Assembly (NCBI GenBank): GCA_040219515.1 | Contig: JAVJSI010000014.1 | Location: 62,001-126,000 of the forward strand | Direction: 5' to 3' | Length of the DNA stretch: 64,000 bases | Source: Acidimicrobiales bacterium | GTDB lineage: Bacteria; Actinomycetota; Acidimicrobiia; Acidimicrobiales; Aldehydirespiratoraceae | Shown here: positions 8,473 through 15,444 of the stretch, one piece after another | Layout: each line of letters starts with the position of its first letter | Position numbering within the stretch: position 1 is the first letter of the stretch | Notes under the pieces: model-generated | Database searches by the model: none | Told to the model about the DNA's origin: nothing | The model's input: the letters and a program-made list of their open reading frames with translations, nothing else | Program-made: the position numbers and the translations under genes

Positions 8473-9356
8473 CCGGACCACTCCCAAACACAAGTCGCCG
8501 TTGGCTCGGTCTCGCCACTGTCTGCATGGTGCTCGTCGGCGCTGCGTGTGGCAGCGATGGCAACACCCCAGCGCTCCCGACCACCGAACGCGATGCCGGC
8601 TCTCCCACGGCGGACATGACGGCCGAACCGATTGATGAGATCACCATTCATTCCTACCTCGGCCCAAGCCTGAACACCGGGAACTACGTCGTCGAATCGT
8701 CGACATCGGTCGTCGTTGTCGACACCGGCTATCGAGGTGGCGACCCGGAGGAATTCCGGGCCGCGGTCGATTCCCTCGGCAAGCCGATCGTCACGGTGTT
8801 GATCACCCACGATCACTCCGACCATGTCGGCGGCCTCAACACCGCCTTCGCCGACGTTCCTGTGGCCACCACAGCGGCCGTTGCCGAACTGATCGACGCC
8901 GGGAACCGAGACATCGAGATCCTCGACGGTGCGTTCACGATCGACGGGATCGACTACGTCGCCGAGGAATACCTCGACGTCGAAGCCCGGGCCCAGATGG
9001 TCATCACCCTTCCCGACCATGATGCGATCTTCACCGGCGATCTCGTCTTCAACGAGACACACCTGTTCCTGACCCCGAACCTCGATCGCTGGATCTCCAT
9101 CCTCGAAGAACTCCAGATCGACTCACCCGCCAGGGTGTATCCCGGCCACGGACCGCCGGCCGACCCCGCGGTGTATGGCGAAACGATCAACTACATCCGT
9201 ACCGCCCAGGCGAACCTGGCCGCAGCAACGAACGGCGAGGACTACAAAGCCGCCATGATCGACGCCTACCCCCACTGGCAAGAAGCCGGCCTCATCGACT
9301 ACTACCCGCGAGCGCTCCTGTCCCAACCCATCGCACCGACCACGGGGACCGATTGA
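8469..9356 (+). CDS. MBL-fold lipoprotein
   Basis: A 295-residue metallo-beta-lactamase fold protein with a lipoprotein signal (lipobox LVGAAC, Cys27). Metal motif THDHSDHVGG is intact; later a TGD and a YPGHG motif supply the remaining ligands. It would act outside the membrane, like the SnoaL-like lipoprotein that begins this cassette. Possible roles are hydrolysis of a lactone, thioester or beta-lactam; none can be chosen from sequence alone. Confidence 0.85.
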   Translation: MTGPLPNTSRRWLGLATVCMVLVGAACGSDGNTPALPTTERDAGSPTADMTAEPIDEITIHSYLGPSLNTGNYVVESSTSVVVVDTGYRGGDPEEFRAAVDSLGKPIVTVLITHDHSDHVGGLNTAFADVPVATTAAVAELIDAGNRDIEILDGAFTIDGIDYVAEEYLDVEARAQMVITLPDHDAIFTGDLVFNETHLFLTPNLDRWISILEELQIDSPARVYPGHGPPADPAVYGETINYIRTAQANLAAATNGEDYKAAMIDAYPHWQEAGLIDYYPRALLSQPIAPTTGTD

Positions 9357-9555
9357 GCGTTGTCGGAATCCGAAGCGATCGCGGCGGAGGGTACGTCAGG
9401 TAGGTGACAAGGTTCAACCCGCTCGACGTCTCCGAGCAGGTGGATCAACCCGCACACATCGCCGAGCACGCCGGCGGAGGGGAGTTGCGGGCGCGGGTCG
9501 TGTTCGAGGCCGAAGGGCGGCACAGCGCCGGGCAGGAACCCCGCCTCCCGATCCC

Positions 9556-9594
9556 AACATAACCTTGACAGCATAATACAGCCGACGTTATGTT
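9556..9594 (+). promoter_or_regulatory. Promoter of the toxin-antitoxin operon, with inverted repeat
   Basis: TTGACA (9565-9570), an 18-bp spacer and TATGTT (9589-9594) precede the GTG start at 9601 by six bases, so the mRNA is probably leaderless. An inverted repeat AACATAAC (9556-9563) / GTTATGTT (9587-9594) brackets the -35 and covers the -10, as expected for an autorepressing antitoxin. The remaining 9357-9555 holds no convincing gene. Confidence 0.7.
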
Positions 9595-9600
9595 TGTGGA

Positions 9601-10071
9601 GTGCCGTCTGTACGGGTCGAGTTCCACCCAATGTTCGCGAGTCAGTACGAACAGCTGGCTGGGCTCGCCTCGGGCTCCGATGCGCATCTCGAGTTGTTCG
9701 GCGACGTGACAGCGTTGCTCAATGCGCTCGAGGAGTTCGGTCACGACGTTGAGGAGGACAATCATCACCCCGACGCGATCAGCCATCCCATTGTCACTTC
9801 CCGATATCGCACCTTCGCCTTGCGGCGAACTCCGCCGACGACGGCAACGCCCTACGCCGACTCGCCGCCGGTCCTGCGGATCCCTTACGTCTGGTTCATC
9901 GACCAGGCCACAGGCGACGAGGTCGCGGTCGTGATGCTGGTGGGTGACAAGACGACCTCGGGCAACGACTGGTATCCCGCAGTTGTCAACAAGATCGACA
10001 ACGCAAGCATGGTCACCGACTGGGAACGGACCCACCCCGACCACAAGGCCACAATCAGGAGGACACGATGA
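9601..10071 (+). CDS. RelE/HigB-like toxin (putative)
   Basis: A 156-residue protein, longer than usual RelE/HigB toxins (about 90-120). The RelE-like features are an opening VRVEFHPMF strand, a central TSRYRTFALRR basic segment, and a late IPYVWFIDQATGDEVAVVMLVGDK strand pair, followed by an NDWYP tail. I infer the toxin role mainly from position: it is followed with a 4-bp overlap by a HigA-like HTH protein. GTG start is set by the promoter at 9565-9594. Catalytic residues cannot be assigned with certainty. Confidence 0.65.
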   Translation: MPSVRVEFHPMFASQYEQLAGLASGSDAHLELFGDVTALLNALEEFGHDVEEDNHHPDAISHPIVTSRYRTFALRRTPPTTATPYADSPPVLRIPYVWFIDQATGDEVAVVMLVGDKTTSGNDWYPAVVNKIDNASMVTDWERTHPDHKATIRRTR

Positions 10072-10469
10072 CCACCAGGAGACCGCCGATGGTTCCCGAC
10101 GCCGCCGACGACTTCACCGACGAAGACTTCGCAGCCGCAACCGAACGGGTCAATGCCACCCGGGACGCTGCTCTGGCGGACCCCGATGTTGCTCGGATGG
10201 TTGAGGCCAAGACGGCGGCTCTTGCCCGACGGGTCGAAACCCTGGCAGCACTCCGCAAGGCGCGTGGGCTGACTCAGGCACAACTGACCGAAGAGCTGGG
10301 TATGACCCAGGGCGAGGTGTCGCGTCTGGAACGGCGAGAGAATCTGCACCTTGCGACGCTGGCTAGGTTCATCGAAGCAACTGGCGGCAAGCTGAAGATC
10401 ACCGCGGTCTACAACGACGACGAAGTCGAGGTCGGAATCGGCGAAACCGTCGAGCCCGAACCGGCATGA
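10068..10469 (+). CDS. XRE-family antitoxin (HigA-like)
   Basis: A 133-residue protein with an acidic N-terminal half and an XRE helix-turn-helix near residues 58-110 (GLTQAQLTEELGMTQGEVSR). Overlaps of ATGA link it to both neighbours, 10068-10071 upstream and 10466-10469 downstream. The toxin-first, HTH-antitoxin-second order is that of HigBA modules. It probably neutralises the 9601 product and represses the operon through the inverted repeat at 9556-9594. Confidence 0.75.
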   Translation: MTTRRPPMVPDAADDFTDEDFAAATERVNATRDAALADPDVARMVEAKTAALARRVETLAALRKARGLTQAQLTEELGMTQGEVSRLERRENLHLATLARFIEATGGKLKITAVYNDDEVEVGIGETVEPEPA

Positions 10470-10798
10470 CCAGGGTCTCGTCGACCGGACACACTTCATG
10501 GGACGTTGTGCGGCGCGGCCGAGGCGACCAGCCAACGGAGCCAGCCGCGACACGGTTCGATCTCGATCTCGGTCAGCTCATCTATGACCTGCGAACCGAG
10601 GCTGGGTTGAGTCAGCGTCAGTTGGCTGAGCGGATGGGTACGACGCAGTCGGTGATCTCGCGTCTGGAAGAGGGCGGTGGCGCGAAGAACCGGATCGATA
10701 CCCTCGCCCGAGTGGCCACGGCGCTCGATCGGCATCTCGTGTTGTCGTTCCCGTCCGAGGTGCCCGACAAGCTCACCGACGCCGTCCAGGTGGCGTGA
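10466..10798 (+). CDS. Second XRE-family HTH protein
   Basis: A 110-residue protein with a C-terminal XRE helix-turn-helix (GLSQRQLAERMGTTQSVISR, about residues 49-68). It is translationally coupled to the antitoxin by an ATGA overlap. Its HTH resembles the antitoxin's but it lacks the acidic half. It may be a dedicated repressor of the operon or a second antitoxin; ordinary HigBA modules do not need it. Confidence 0.75.
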   Translation: MTRVSSTGHTSWDVVRRGRGDQPTEPAATRFDLDLGQLIYDLRTEAGLSQRQLAERMGTTQSVISRLEEGGGAKNRIDTLARVATALDRHLVLSFPSEVPDKLTDAVQVA

Positions 10799-10952
10799 GA
10801 AAAGCTCACAGAAAACTCACGGGACAGACGTAAACAGCAGGGAACGACGGGTTGCAGCGGGGAACACCGGCGCCGCTCGAAACGGCCGCTGAGCTGGGCA
10901 AACGCCCGTTCTCGCAGGTCAGGCGCCCGATACGAGAAACTGTCTCAACGTT
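10799..10952. other. Non-coding island end with imperfect GGGAAC-type direct repeats
   Basis: No gene is supported here. Three imperfect repeats with a 19-20 bp period start at 10821 (GGGACAGACG), 10840 (GGGAACGACGG) and 10860 (GGGAACACCGG). They lie beside the right-hand tRNA repeat and could be recombinase arm-type sites, but this is speculative. Confidence 0.35.
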
Positions 10953-10997
10953 CTCATAACCCGAAGGTCGCAGGTTCAAATCCTGCCCCCGCCACCA
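10953..10997 (+). repeat. 45-bp direct repeat, copy 2 (tRNA-fMet 3' half remnant)
   Basis: Identical to 5064-5108. Upstream sequence has no tRNA D arm or 5' acceptor strand, so this is a half-tRNA only. Read on the minus strand it gives the well-known spurious peptide GAGFEPATFGL, and should not be annotated as coding. Confidence 0.9.
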
Positions 10998-10999
10998 CA

Positions 11000-11036
11000 A
11001 AAGCCCTGGTCACAGCATCACTGAGGCCAGGGCTTT
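11000..11036 (+). terminator. Terminator after the tRNA half-copy
   Basis: Stem AAAGCCCTGG / CCAGGGCTTT with a 17-nt loop, ending in TTTG. It sits three bases after the CCA, as the terminator at 5113 does after the intact tRNA, and is probably the original chromosomal tRNA-fMet terminator displaced by the island. Confidence 0.75.
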
Positions 11037-11334
11037 GTCGTCCGCGAGGATCGAGGTGGAGTTCGTAGGCGTAGTCGAGTCCGTGTTCGAAGAGCGCGTT
11101 CGCGATGACCTTCTCACCGTGCGACTTGACGAAGTCACCTCGAAGAGTCTCGCGAACGAGGGCTCGGCGTCGGGAGATGAACTGCTCGATCTCTAAATGG
11201 AATCCGCCGGCGACAATCGCCTCCCAGTCGTCGCGGAAGTGCTCGAGCATGACTTGGCGGATCGAGCGCTCGTGCCGGGGATCGGCGAGGTGGTCGTCGA
11301 TCACATCTTGGATGATGCTGCTCAGAGCGAGTAA
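11037..11334 (-). pseudogene. UvrD/HelD-like helicase fragment
   Basis: The minus-strand frame reads as a coherent piece, with RDDWEAIVAGGF, then a TLRGDFVKSHGEKVIA segment and LFEHGLDYAYE. This pattern (VKS-GE-x2-IA-x2-LFEHGIDY-YE) is typical of the region ahead of the helicase core in UvrD/HelD-like proteins. The reading is lost at the tRNA terminator at 11036 and no helicase motifs follow, so only a remnant remains. There is no clear start; a TAG lies at 11335-11337. Confidence 0.45.
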
Positions 11335-11825
11335 CTAATAGCCTTAGGCAGGTCAAGGGTGGGTGCTGGCTCTCCGCGTGCCGCATCGAGTTGTTCGGCG
11401 AGGCGGCGCATCGCGGTGGTGTTGTTTCGTTTGATGTATGCCCGGGCCAGTGGTTTGGTGAGTCGGTCGAGCGTTGGGGTAACGAGCCATCGGTACTCGA
11501 AGGTGATGTGGGTGCCGCCGCCCGGGAGCGGGGTCAAGGTGTAGGTGCCCTGACCTGTGCGCTTGGCCTTGGCTGCGACGTTCACCTCGACGATCCTGAT
11601 CGGGGCCTCCGAGTCGACGACCTCGATGTCGACGATGTCGCTCACGCCGAGGGCACGGGTGTGGACCCGCGCCCTGGATCCGATGCCTCGCGTGGGCCCA
11701 GACAGTTCCCAGTCGCGCATGAGGTGGTCGTTGAAGGGCTCGTGGTTGGCCATGACGTCGAGGAAGTCGAAGACCTCTTCGACGTCATGGGGCACGTCGA
11801 TGGAAACGATGACAGGGTTGATCAT
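11322..11825 (-). CDS. SRPBCC family (polyketide cyclase/dehydrase-like) protein
   Basis: A 167-residue START-like fold protein: opening strand IVSIDVPHDVEEVFDFL, then VVDSEAPIRIVEVN, GQGTYTLTPLPGGGTHITFEY and a long C-terminal helix. Such proteins bind lipid-like ligands in a deep cavity; precise function is open. It is divergent from the TetR gene at 11873 and starts inside an operator palindrome, so it is the likely target of that repressor. A -10 like TACCAT lies seven bases before the ATG. Confidence 0.85.
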   Translation of the reverse strand: MINPVIVSIDVPHDVEEVFDFLDVMANHEPFNDHLMRDWELSGPTRGIGSRARVHTRALGVSDIVDIEVVDSEAPIRIVEVNVAAKAKRTGQGTYTLTPLPGGGTHITFEYRWLVTPTLDRLTKPLARAYIKRNNTTAMRRLAEQLDAARGEPAPTLDLPKAISYSL

Positions 11826-11865
11826 GTACCAGATGGTACATCAGTTGATGAACCAAGTGGTACAT
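11824..11865. promoter_or_regulatory. Two TetR operators in the SRPBCC/TetR divergent promoter
   Basis: Site 1 is the perfect palindrome ATGTACC-AGAT-GGTACAT at 11824-11841. It overlaps the SRPBCC start codon and its -10. Site 2, ATGAACC-AAGT-GGTACAT, is at 11848-11865, 24 bp on, and overlaps the TACATT -10 box of the TetR gene. The GTACC-N4-GGTAC core matches the island operators at 5929-6056. Confidence 0.85.
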
Positions 11866-11872
11866 TTTCCTG

Positions 11873-12466
11873 GTGGCCAAGCCCGACGTCCGCCAGGAAC
11901 TCCTCGACGCAGCGATCGACTACGTGGCCGAGCACGGCCTCGCCGACCTCTCGCTGCGCCGGCTGGCCACCGAGCTGGGAACCAGCCACCGGATGCTCAG
12001 CCACCACTTCGGATCGAAGGACGGCATGTGGACGGCGATCGTGAAAGAGGTGGAGCGCCGTCAACTGGCAGCCTTTGAAGACCTCGAACCCGATCCGTCG
12101 ATGTCACTGCAGGATGTGCAGCGCGCTTGGTGGCGGCATATCTCCGATCCCTCGCTTTGGCCGAACGAGCGCCTCTTCTTCGAGGTCTACGCACAAGCAC
12201 TCCACGACCGACCAGCCACCAATGAGTTCCTCGCCGACATCGTCGAGTCATGGATCTGCCCGGCGGCCGAACTCGTCGAGACGATGGGCGTGGCCCCTGA
12301 CGCCGCGGCCGCTTATGCCCGCCTCGGCCTCGCCGTGACTCGTGGGCTGCTCCTCGACCTGCTTGCCACCCACGACCGAGCCGCCGTCAACGCCGCCATG
12401 GAACACTGGATCGCACTGAGCACCGACTTCATCGCCCAGAGCGCACAGGACCATCACACCCCATGA
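11873..12466 (+). CDS. TetR/AcrR family repressor
   Basis: A 197-residue regulator. The N-terminal HTH is clear (LSLRRLATELGTSHRMLSHHFG, about residues 25-46); the rest is a helical ligand-binding domain. GTG start at 11873 follows TACATT by six bases, so translation is probably leaderless. Divergent to the SRPBCC gene and flanked by the two operators described, it should repress both. Confidence 0.88.
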   Translation: MAKPDVRQELLDAAIDYVAEHGLADLSLRRLATELGTSHRMLSHHFGSKDGMWTAIVKEVERRQLAAFEDLEPDPSMSLQDVQRAWWRHISDPSLWPNERLFFEVYAQALHDRPATNEFLADIVESWICPAAELVETMGVAPDAAAAYARLGLAVTRGLLLDLLATHDRAAVNAAMEHWIALSTDFIAQSAQDHHTP

Positions 12467-12798
12467 CGTCGGCCCGCTCCATGATCGCAGCCCAGGTCTG
12501 TTCGCTGCAGCAGCAGTGGAGGCATCGCGGGGGCTCGCCGGTCGGTCCCCGGCGGGTTCCTGATCGACCTGGGAGCAGCATCAGATCGACAAGGTGTTGG
12601 CGAGGTGAGCGAACCGATCTGTCACGCAACACGCCCGCCGCGCTCGGACGTGTCAGACCTGCCGCTACTGGAGGGGCGAGCTCTTGACGGGAACGTCCTT
12701 GCAGCCTGTTGCCTTCGACGGAGTGCCGAGGCCTGACGAGCGCGAAGCTCAGGTTCTCGATGGGCGTCCGGTCGAGAGCAGTACGGAGCCAGCTGGCT
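12467..12798. other. No supported gene
   Basis: This 332-bp stretch separates the TetR gene from the convergent ArsR-like regulator. Open frames exist on both strands but none has a plausible start, RBS or recognisable domain. No terminator stem was seen. Confidence 0.5.
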
Positions 12799-13338
12799 TC
12801 AGGCCTTCCTCGTGTGGCCGTCGGGCATGGCGATGGTGCTGAGGATTCGTCGGCGTCTTCCTGGCGTGGGGGCGTTGTCGGTATGCGCCTGCACTGCGGT
12901 CGCCACGGTGGCGGCCAGTGTATCGAACTCTTCGTCGGTGAGCCAGATGGCTACTTGGCGGTAGCCGACCCGATCGCGACCCAGCGCGGGCTTGCCTTGG
13001 TCCAGATAGGTCGCGAAGTCCGCGAGGAGGGTCCCGACGAATGTGGCGAAGTAGCGGAAGTGGTCATCGGCCGTTGCTGACTCCAGTTCGCTGTCACCGA
13101 GAGCCACTGACGTTGTGACGACTCGGTAGGTGCGTTCGACGGTTCCGCGGATGGATCGCTCCTCTGCCACCTCGAGGAGCCCACCATCGGCAAGTTGGTT
13201 GATGTGTCGGTACAGCGTCGCTTGTGCCACATCGCCCAGCCGCTCCTTCAATTCGAGTGGCGTCATGGGGGTGGCAACGAGGGCCTGCACGATTCGGAGC
13301 CGTACCGGGTGGAGGAGCAGGTCTCGGGTTTCGATCAT
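12799..13338 (-). CDS. ArsR-like winged-helix transcriptional regulator
   Basis: A 179-residue protein beginning MIETRDLLLHPVRLRIVQAL, a typical opening of winged-helix regulators. The HTH (ELKERLGDVAQATLYRHINQLADGGLLEV) spans about residues 28-56 and the C-terminal part is a helical domain of about 100 residues. Start ATG 13338 is chosen because GAGGAG lies about seven bases upstream; ATG 13344 is also possible. It is divergent from the alpha/beta hydrolase gene and likely regulates it. Confidence 0.8.
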   Translation of the reverse strand: MIETRDLLLHPVRLRIVQALVATPMTPLELKERLGDVAQATLYRHINQLADGGLLEVAEERSIRGTVERTYRVVTTSVALGDSELESATADDHFRYFATFVGTLLADFATYLDQGKPALGRDRVGYRQVAIWLTDEEFDTLAATVATAVQAHTDNAPTPGRRRRILSTIAMPDGHTRKA

Positions 13339-13383
13339 CGACATTCTCCTCGCCGGGTTGCGGATATTCTCAACACTGATAAC

Positions 13384-13401
13384 ATTCTCATGAGCGAGAA
13401 T
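13384..13401. promoter_or_regulatory. Inverted repeat ATTCTC-N6-GAGAAT (candidate operator)
   Basis: The repeat lies between the divergent regulator (12799-13338) and the hydrolase gene (13431). A further ATTCTCA half-site is at 13366-13372. A dimeric winged-helix regulator could bind here. Confidence 0.55.
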
Positions 13402-13430
13402 AGCCCGCCTAGTCGGGAAGGACAACAACG

Positions 13431-14369
13431 GTGACCGAATCAGAAATCTCCATTCCAGCGGGAACGCTCACACTTCAGGGAACGCTGACGGTAGGCGGCG
13501 CGAGCCCCGGCCCGGCCGCCCTCCTGATCAGTGGATCAGGGCCCGTCGACCGAGACTCCAACGCCAAACGTCTGCCAATCAACGTGATGGGCCAGATCGC
13601 GGCCCACCTCGAGGCCGAGGGCATCATGTCGCTCCGCTACGACAAACGCGGTGCGGGTCGCAGCGATGGGGACTTCCTGTCCGCCGGCTTTCACGACAAC
13701 GTCGAGGACGCGCGAGCCGCGCTCGACGCGCTGCGAGCCCGATCCGAGGTCGACCCGGACCGGGTCGTCATCATCGGCCACAGTGAGGGGGCGCTCATCG
13801 CGTCCACCCTCGCCTCGGACGAGGCACTCGCCGGCGTCGCCCTGCTCGCCGGCGCAGCCACCAACGGAAAGGACGTCCTCCGATGGCAGGCACGACAAGT
13901 CGCAGCAACACTTCCCCGGCCCGTGAAGTGGCTCATGAAGCTGCTCCGACAAGACCTCGTACGAACCCAGATGAAGCGACTCGTCCGAATCGAGTCCTCC
14001 GCCGAAGACGTGATCCGCATCCAGTTCGTCAAGCTCAACGCCAAGTGGTTCCGCGAGTTCATGGCCTTCGAACCGGTCGACGCGCTACGGCGAGCGGCCG
14101 TACCAGTGCTCGCGATCACCGGCACGAAAGACATCCAGGTCAACCCCGACGACGTAGCACTGATGGAACAGGCCGTCGCAACGCCCTTCGCCGGGCATCT
14201 GGTCGACGACGTCACCCATCTCCTGCGAGCCGAGCAGGGAATCGGCTCGGTGCGGACCTACAAGAAGCAGGCACGCGAGCCGCTCGATCAACGAGTCACC
14301 GACCTCGTCACCGCCTGGGTGACCACCCAAACCCAACCCAAGAACGGAGCCAGCAATGGCCACCTATGA
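13431..14369 (+). CDS. Alpha/beta hydrolase
   Basis: A 312-residue alpha/beta-hydrolase with LISGSGPVDRDSN near residue 33, RYDKRGAGRS, the nucleophile elbow GHSEG (Ser about 118), a TGTKD acid-residue loop and a VDDVTHLL histidine near residue 264. This set resembles esterases and acyl-peptidase-like hydrolases. GTG start follows AAGGA by eight bases. It overlaps the next gene by 14 bp. Substrate unknown. Confidence 0.88.
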   Translation: MTESEISIPAGTLTLQGTLTVGGASPGPAALLISGSGPVDRDSNAKRLPINVMGQIAAHLEAEGIMSLRYDKRGAGRSDGDFLSAGFHDNVEDARAALDALRARSEVDPDRVVIIGHSEGALIASTLASDEALAGVALLAGAATNGKDVLRWQARQVAATLPRPVKWLMKLLRQDLVRTQMKRLVRIESSAEDVIRIQFVKLNAKWFREFMAFEPVDALRRAAVPVLAITGTKDIQVNPDDVALMEQAVATPFAGHLVDDVTHLLRAEQGIGSVRTYKKQAREPLDQRVTDLVTAWVTTQTQPKNGASNGHL

Positions 14370-14691
14370 CGACGAAGTGGTGACCCTCGACGACATCGGG
14401 ATCACCGTGAAGAACTACTACCTACCCGGCCGGCCCCAGCGCATCAGATACGACGACGTCGTCGGTGTCGAGTCGATCGAACTTGGTTTCGGCACCGGCC
14501 GACACCAACTCGTGGGAATCGGCCCGCTCCGGCCGCGAACCTTCTTCCATTGGGACCGCAAGCGCTCCGCCAAGTCACGCGCTCTATCTCTCGACCTTGG
14601 CCGCTGGCTCCGAGTCGCCATCACCCCGGATGAACCCGACGAGGTGCTCGCGATTATTCGCACGTCTTCAGCCCGGCCCCCCGGAAGCTGA
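14356..14691 (+). CDS. Small hypothetical protein (PH-like)
   Basis: A 111-residue beta-rich protein with an IGITVKNYYLPGR opening and a central DVVGVESIELG strand; the layout recalls bacterial PH-like domains, but this is a guess. It has no signal peptide or membrane segment. It overlaps the hydrolase gene by 14 bp, so is likely co-expressed. Confidence 0.6.
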   Translation: MATYDDEVVTLDDIGITVKNYYLPGRPQRIRYDDVVGVESIELGFGTGRHQLVGIGPLRPRTFFHWDRKRSAKSRALSLDLGRWLRVAITPDEPDEVLAIIRTSSARPPGS

Positions 14692-14795
14692 TTCGGGTCG
14701 CCATCAGTCGAGGTGAAGCATCGCCGCCAAAGGGTCAATACGCTCCAGAAGGGTCGATACGACCCAGCCTTCCCTCTGGCGCGTCTTCTCCACCC

Positions 14796-15282
14796 CTGGA
14801 GTCGGCCGGGCTGTTGTTCTTCGCGTTCGCGGGGTACGCCCGACTCGCCACCCTCGGGGAAGAGGTCGTCGACCCACAACGCACGATCCCGCGTGCAATC
14901 CCGCTCGCGCTGGGCATCACCCTCGTCGTCTACACGCTCGTCGCCGTCTCGGCTCTCTTGGCCGCCGGACCCGAAGCGCTGGCAGCATCGACCGCGCCGC
15001 TCGACACCGCCGTTCGCGCCGGTGACCTCGTGGCCCTCTCCCCGGTCGTCCGTGTCGGGGGCGCCATCGCCGCCCTCGGTGTTCTCTTGTCGTTGATCGT
15101 CGGGGTCAGTCGGACGACCTTCGCCATGGCGGCCAACGGCGAGATGCCTCGCCGGGCTCGGAATCGTCGGTTGCGTGGTGCTGGCGTTCACGCTGCCATC
15201 AGCGAGCGTCATCGGCGGCGTGGCCGTCCTCGGATGCGGCGCTCTCGTGTGGGCCGTGCGGCAACGCCGAGTTCGGGCCTGA
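14796..15282 (+). pseudogene. Decayed APC-family amino acid permease
   Basis: Frame 1 reads FFAFAGYARLATLGEEV, then about three membrane segments up to AMAANGEMPRR at 15156; this is the centre of an APC superfamily permease. The last membrane segment continues in another frame from 15148 (LAGLGIVGCVVLAFTLP) to a TGA at 15280-15282. So the N-terminal half is absent, and an internal deletion has fused the middle to the C-terminus out of frame. Confidence 0.8.
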
Positions 15283-15444
15283 TCGGCGGTGTCGTAGCGC
15301 GGCTTGGGTTGTTTCAGACCGTGTTCGCCGATCTTGTAGGGCCGTGTCGCCCACGGCAGTAACGGGCCCTCCACCAGGTGGTGGATGCGACAACCCGACC
15401 GTGGGTAGATGTGCCCTGCGGCGCGGTTCGTGATGATGGAGTTC

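Noticed and set aside
9302-9631. Minus-strand frame of about 109 codons between the MBL lipoprotein and the toxin gene
   Set aside because: No RBS, no domain, and it covers the clear toxin-antitoxin promoter.
10068-10798. Tripartite toxin-antitoxin-chaperone (TAC) system
   Set aside because: The third gene is an XRE protein, not a SecB-like chaperone.
10806-11000. Minus-strand frame containing GQDLNLRPSGYE, and a neighbour with GAGFEPATFGL
   Set aside because: These are the well-known spurious peptides from translating a tRNA 3' half; the DNA is the tRNA-fMet repeat.
12709-13080. Plus-strand frame of about 120 codons over the ArsR-like gene
   Set aside because: Antisense shadow of a gene with a convincing winged helix.
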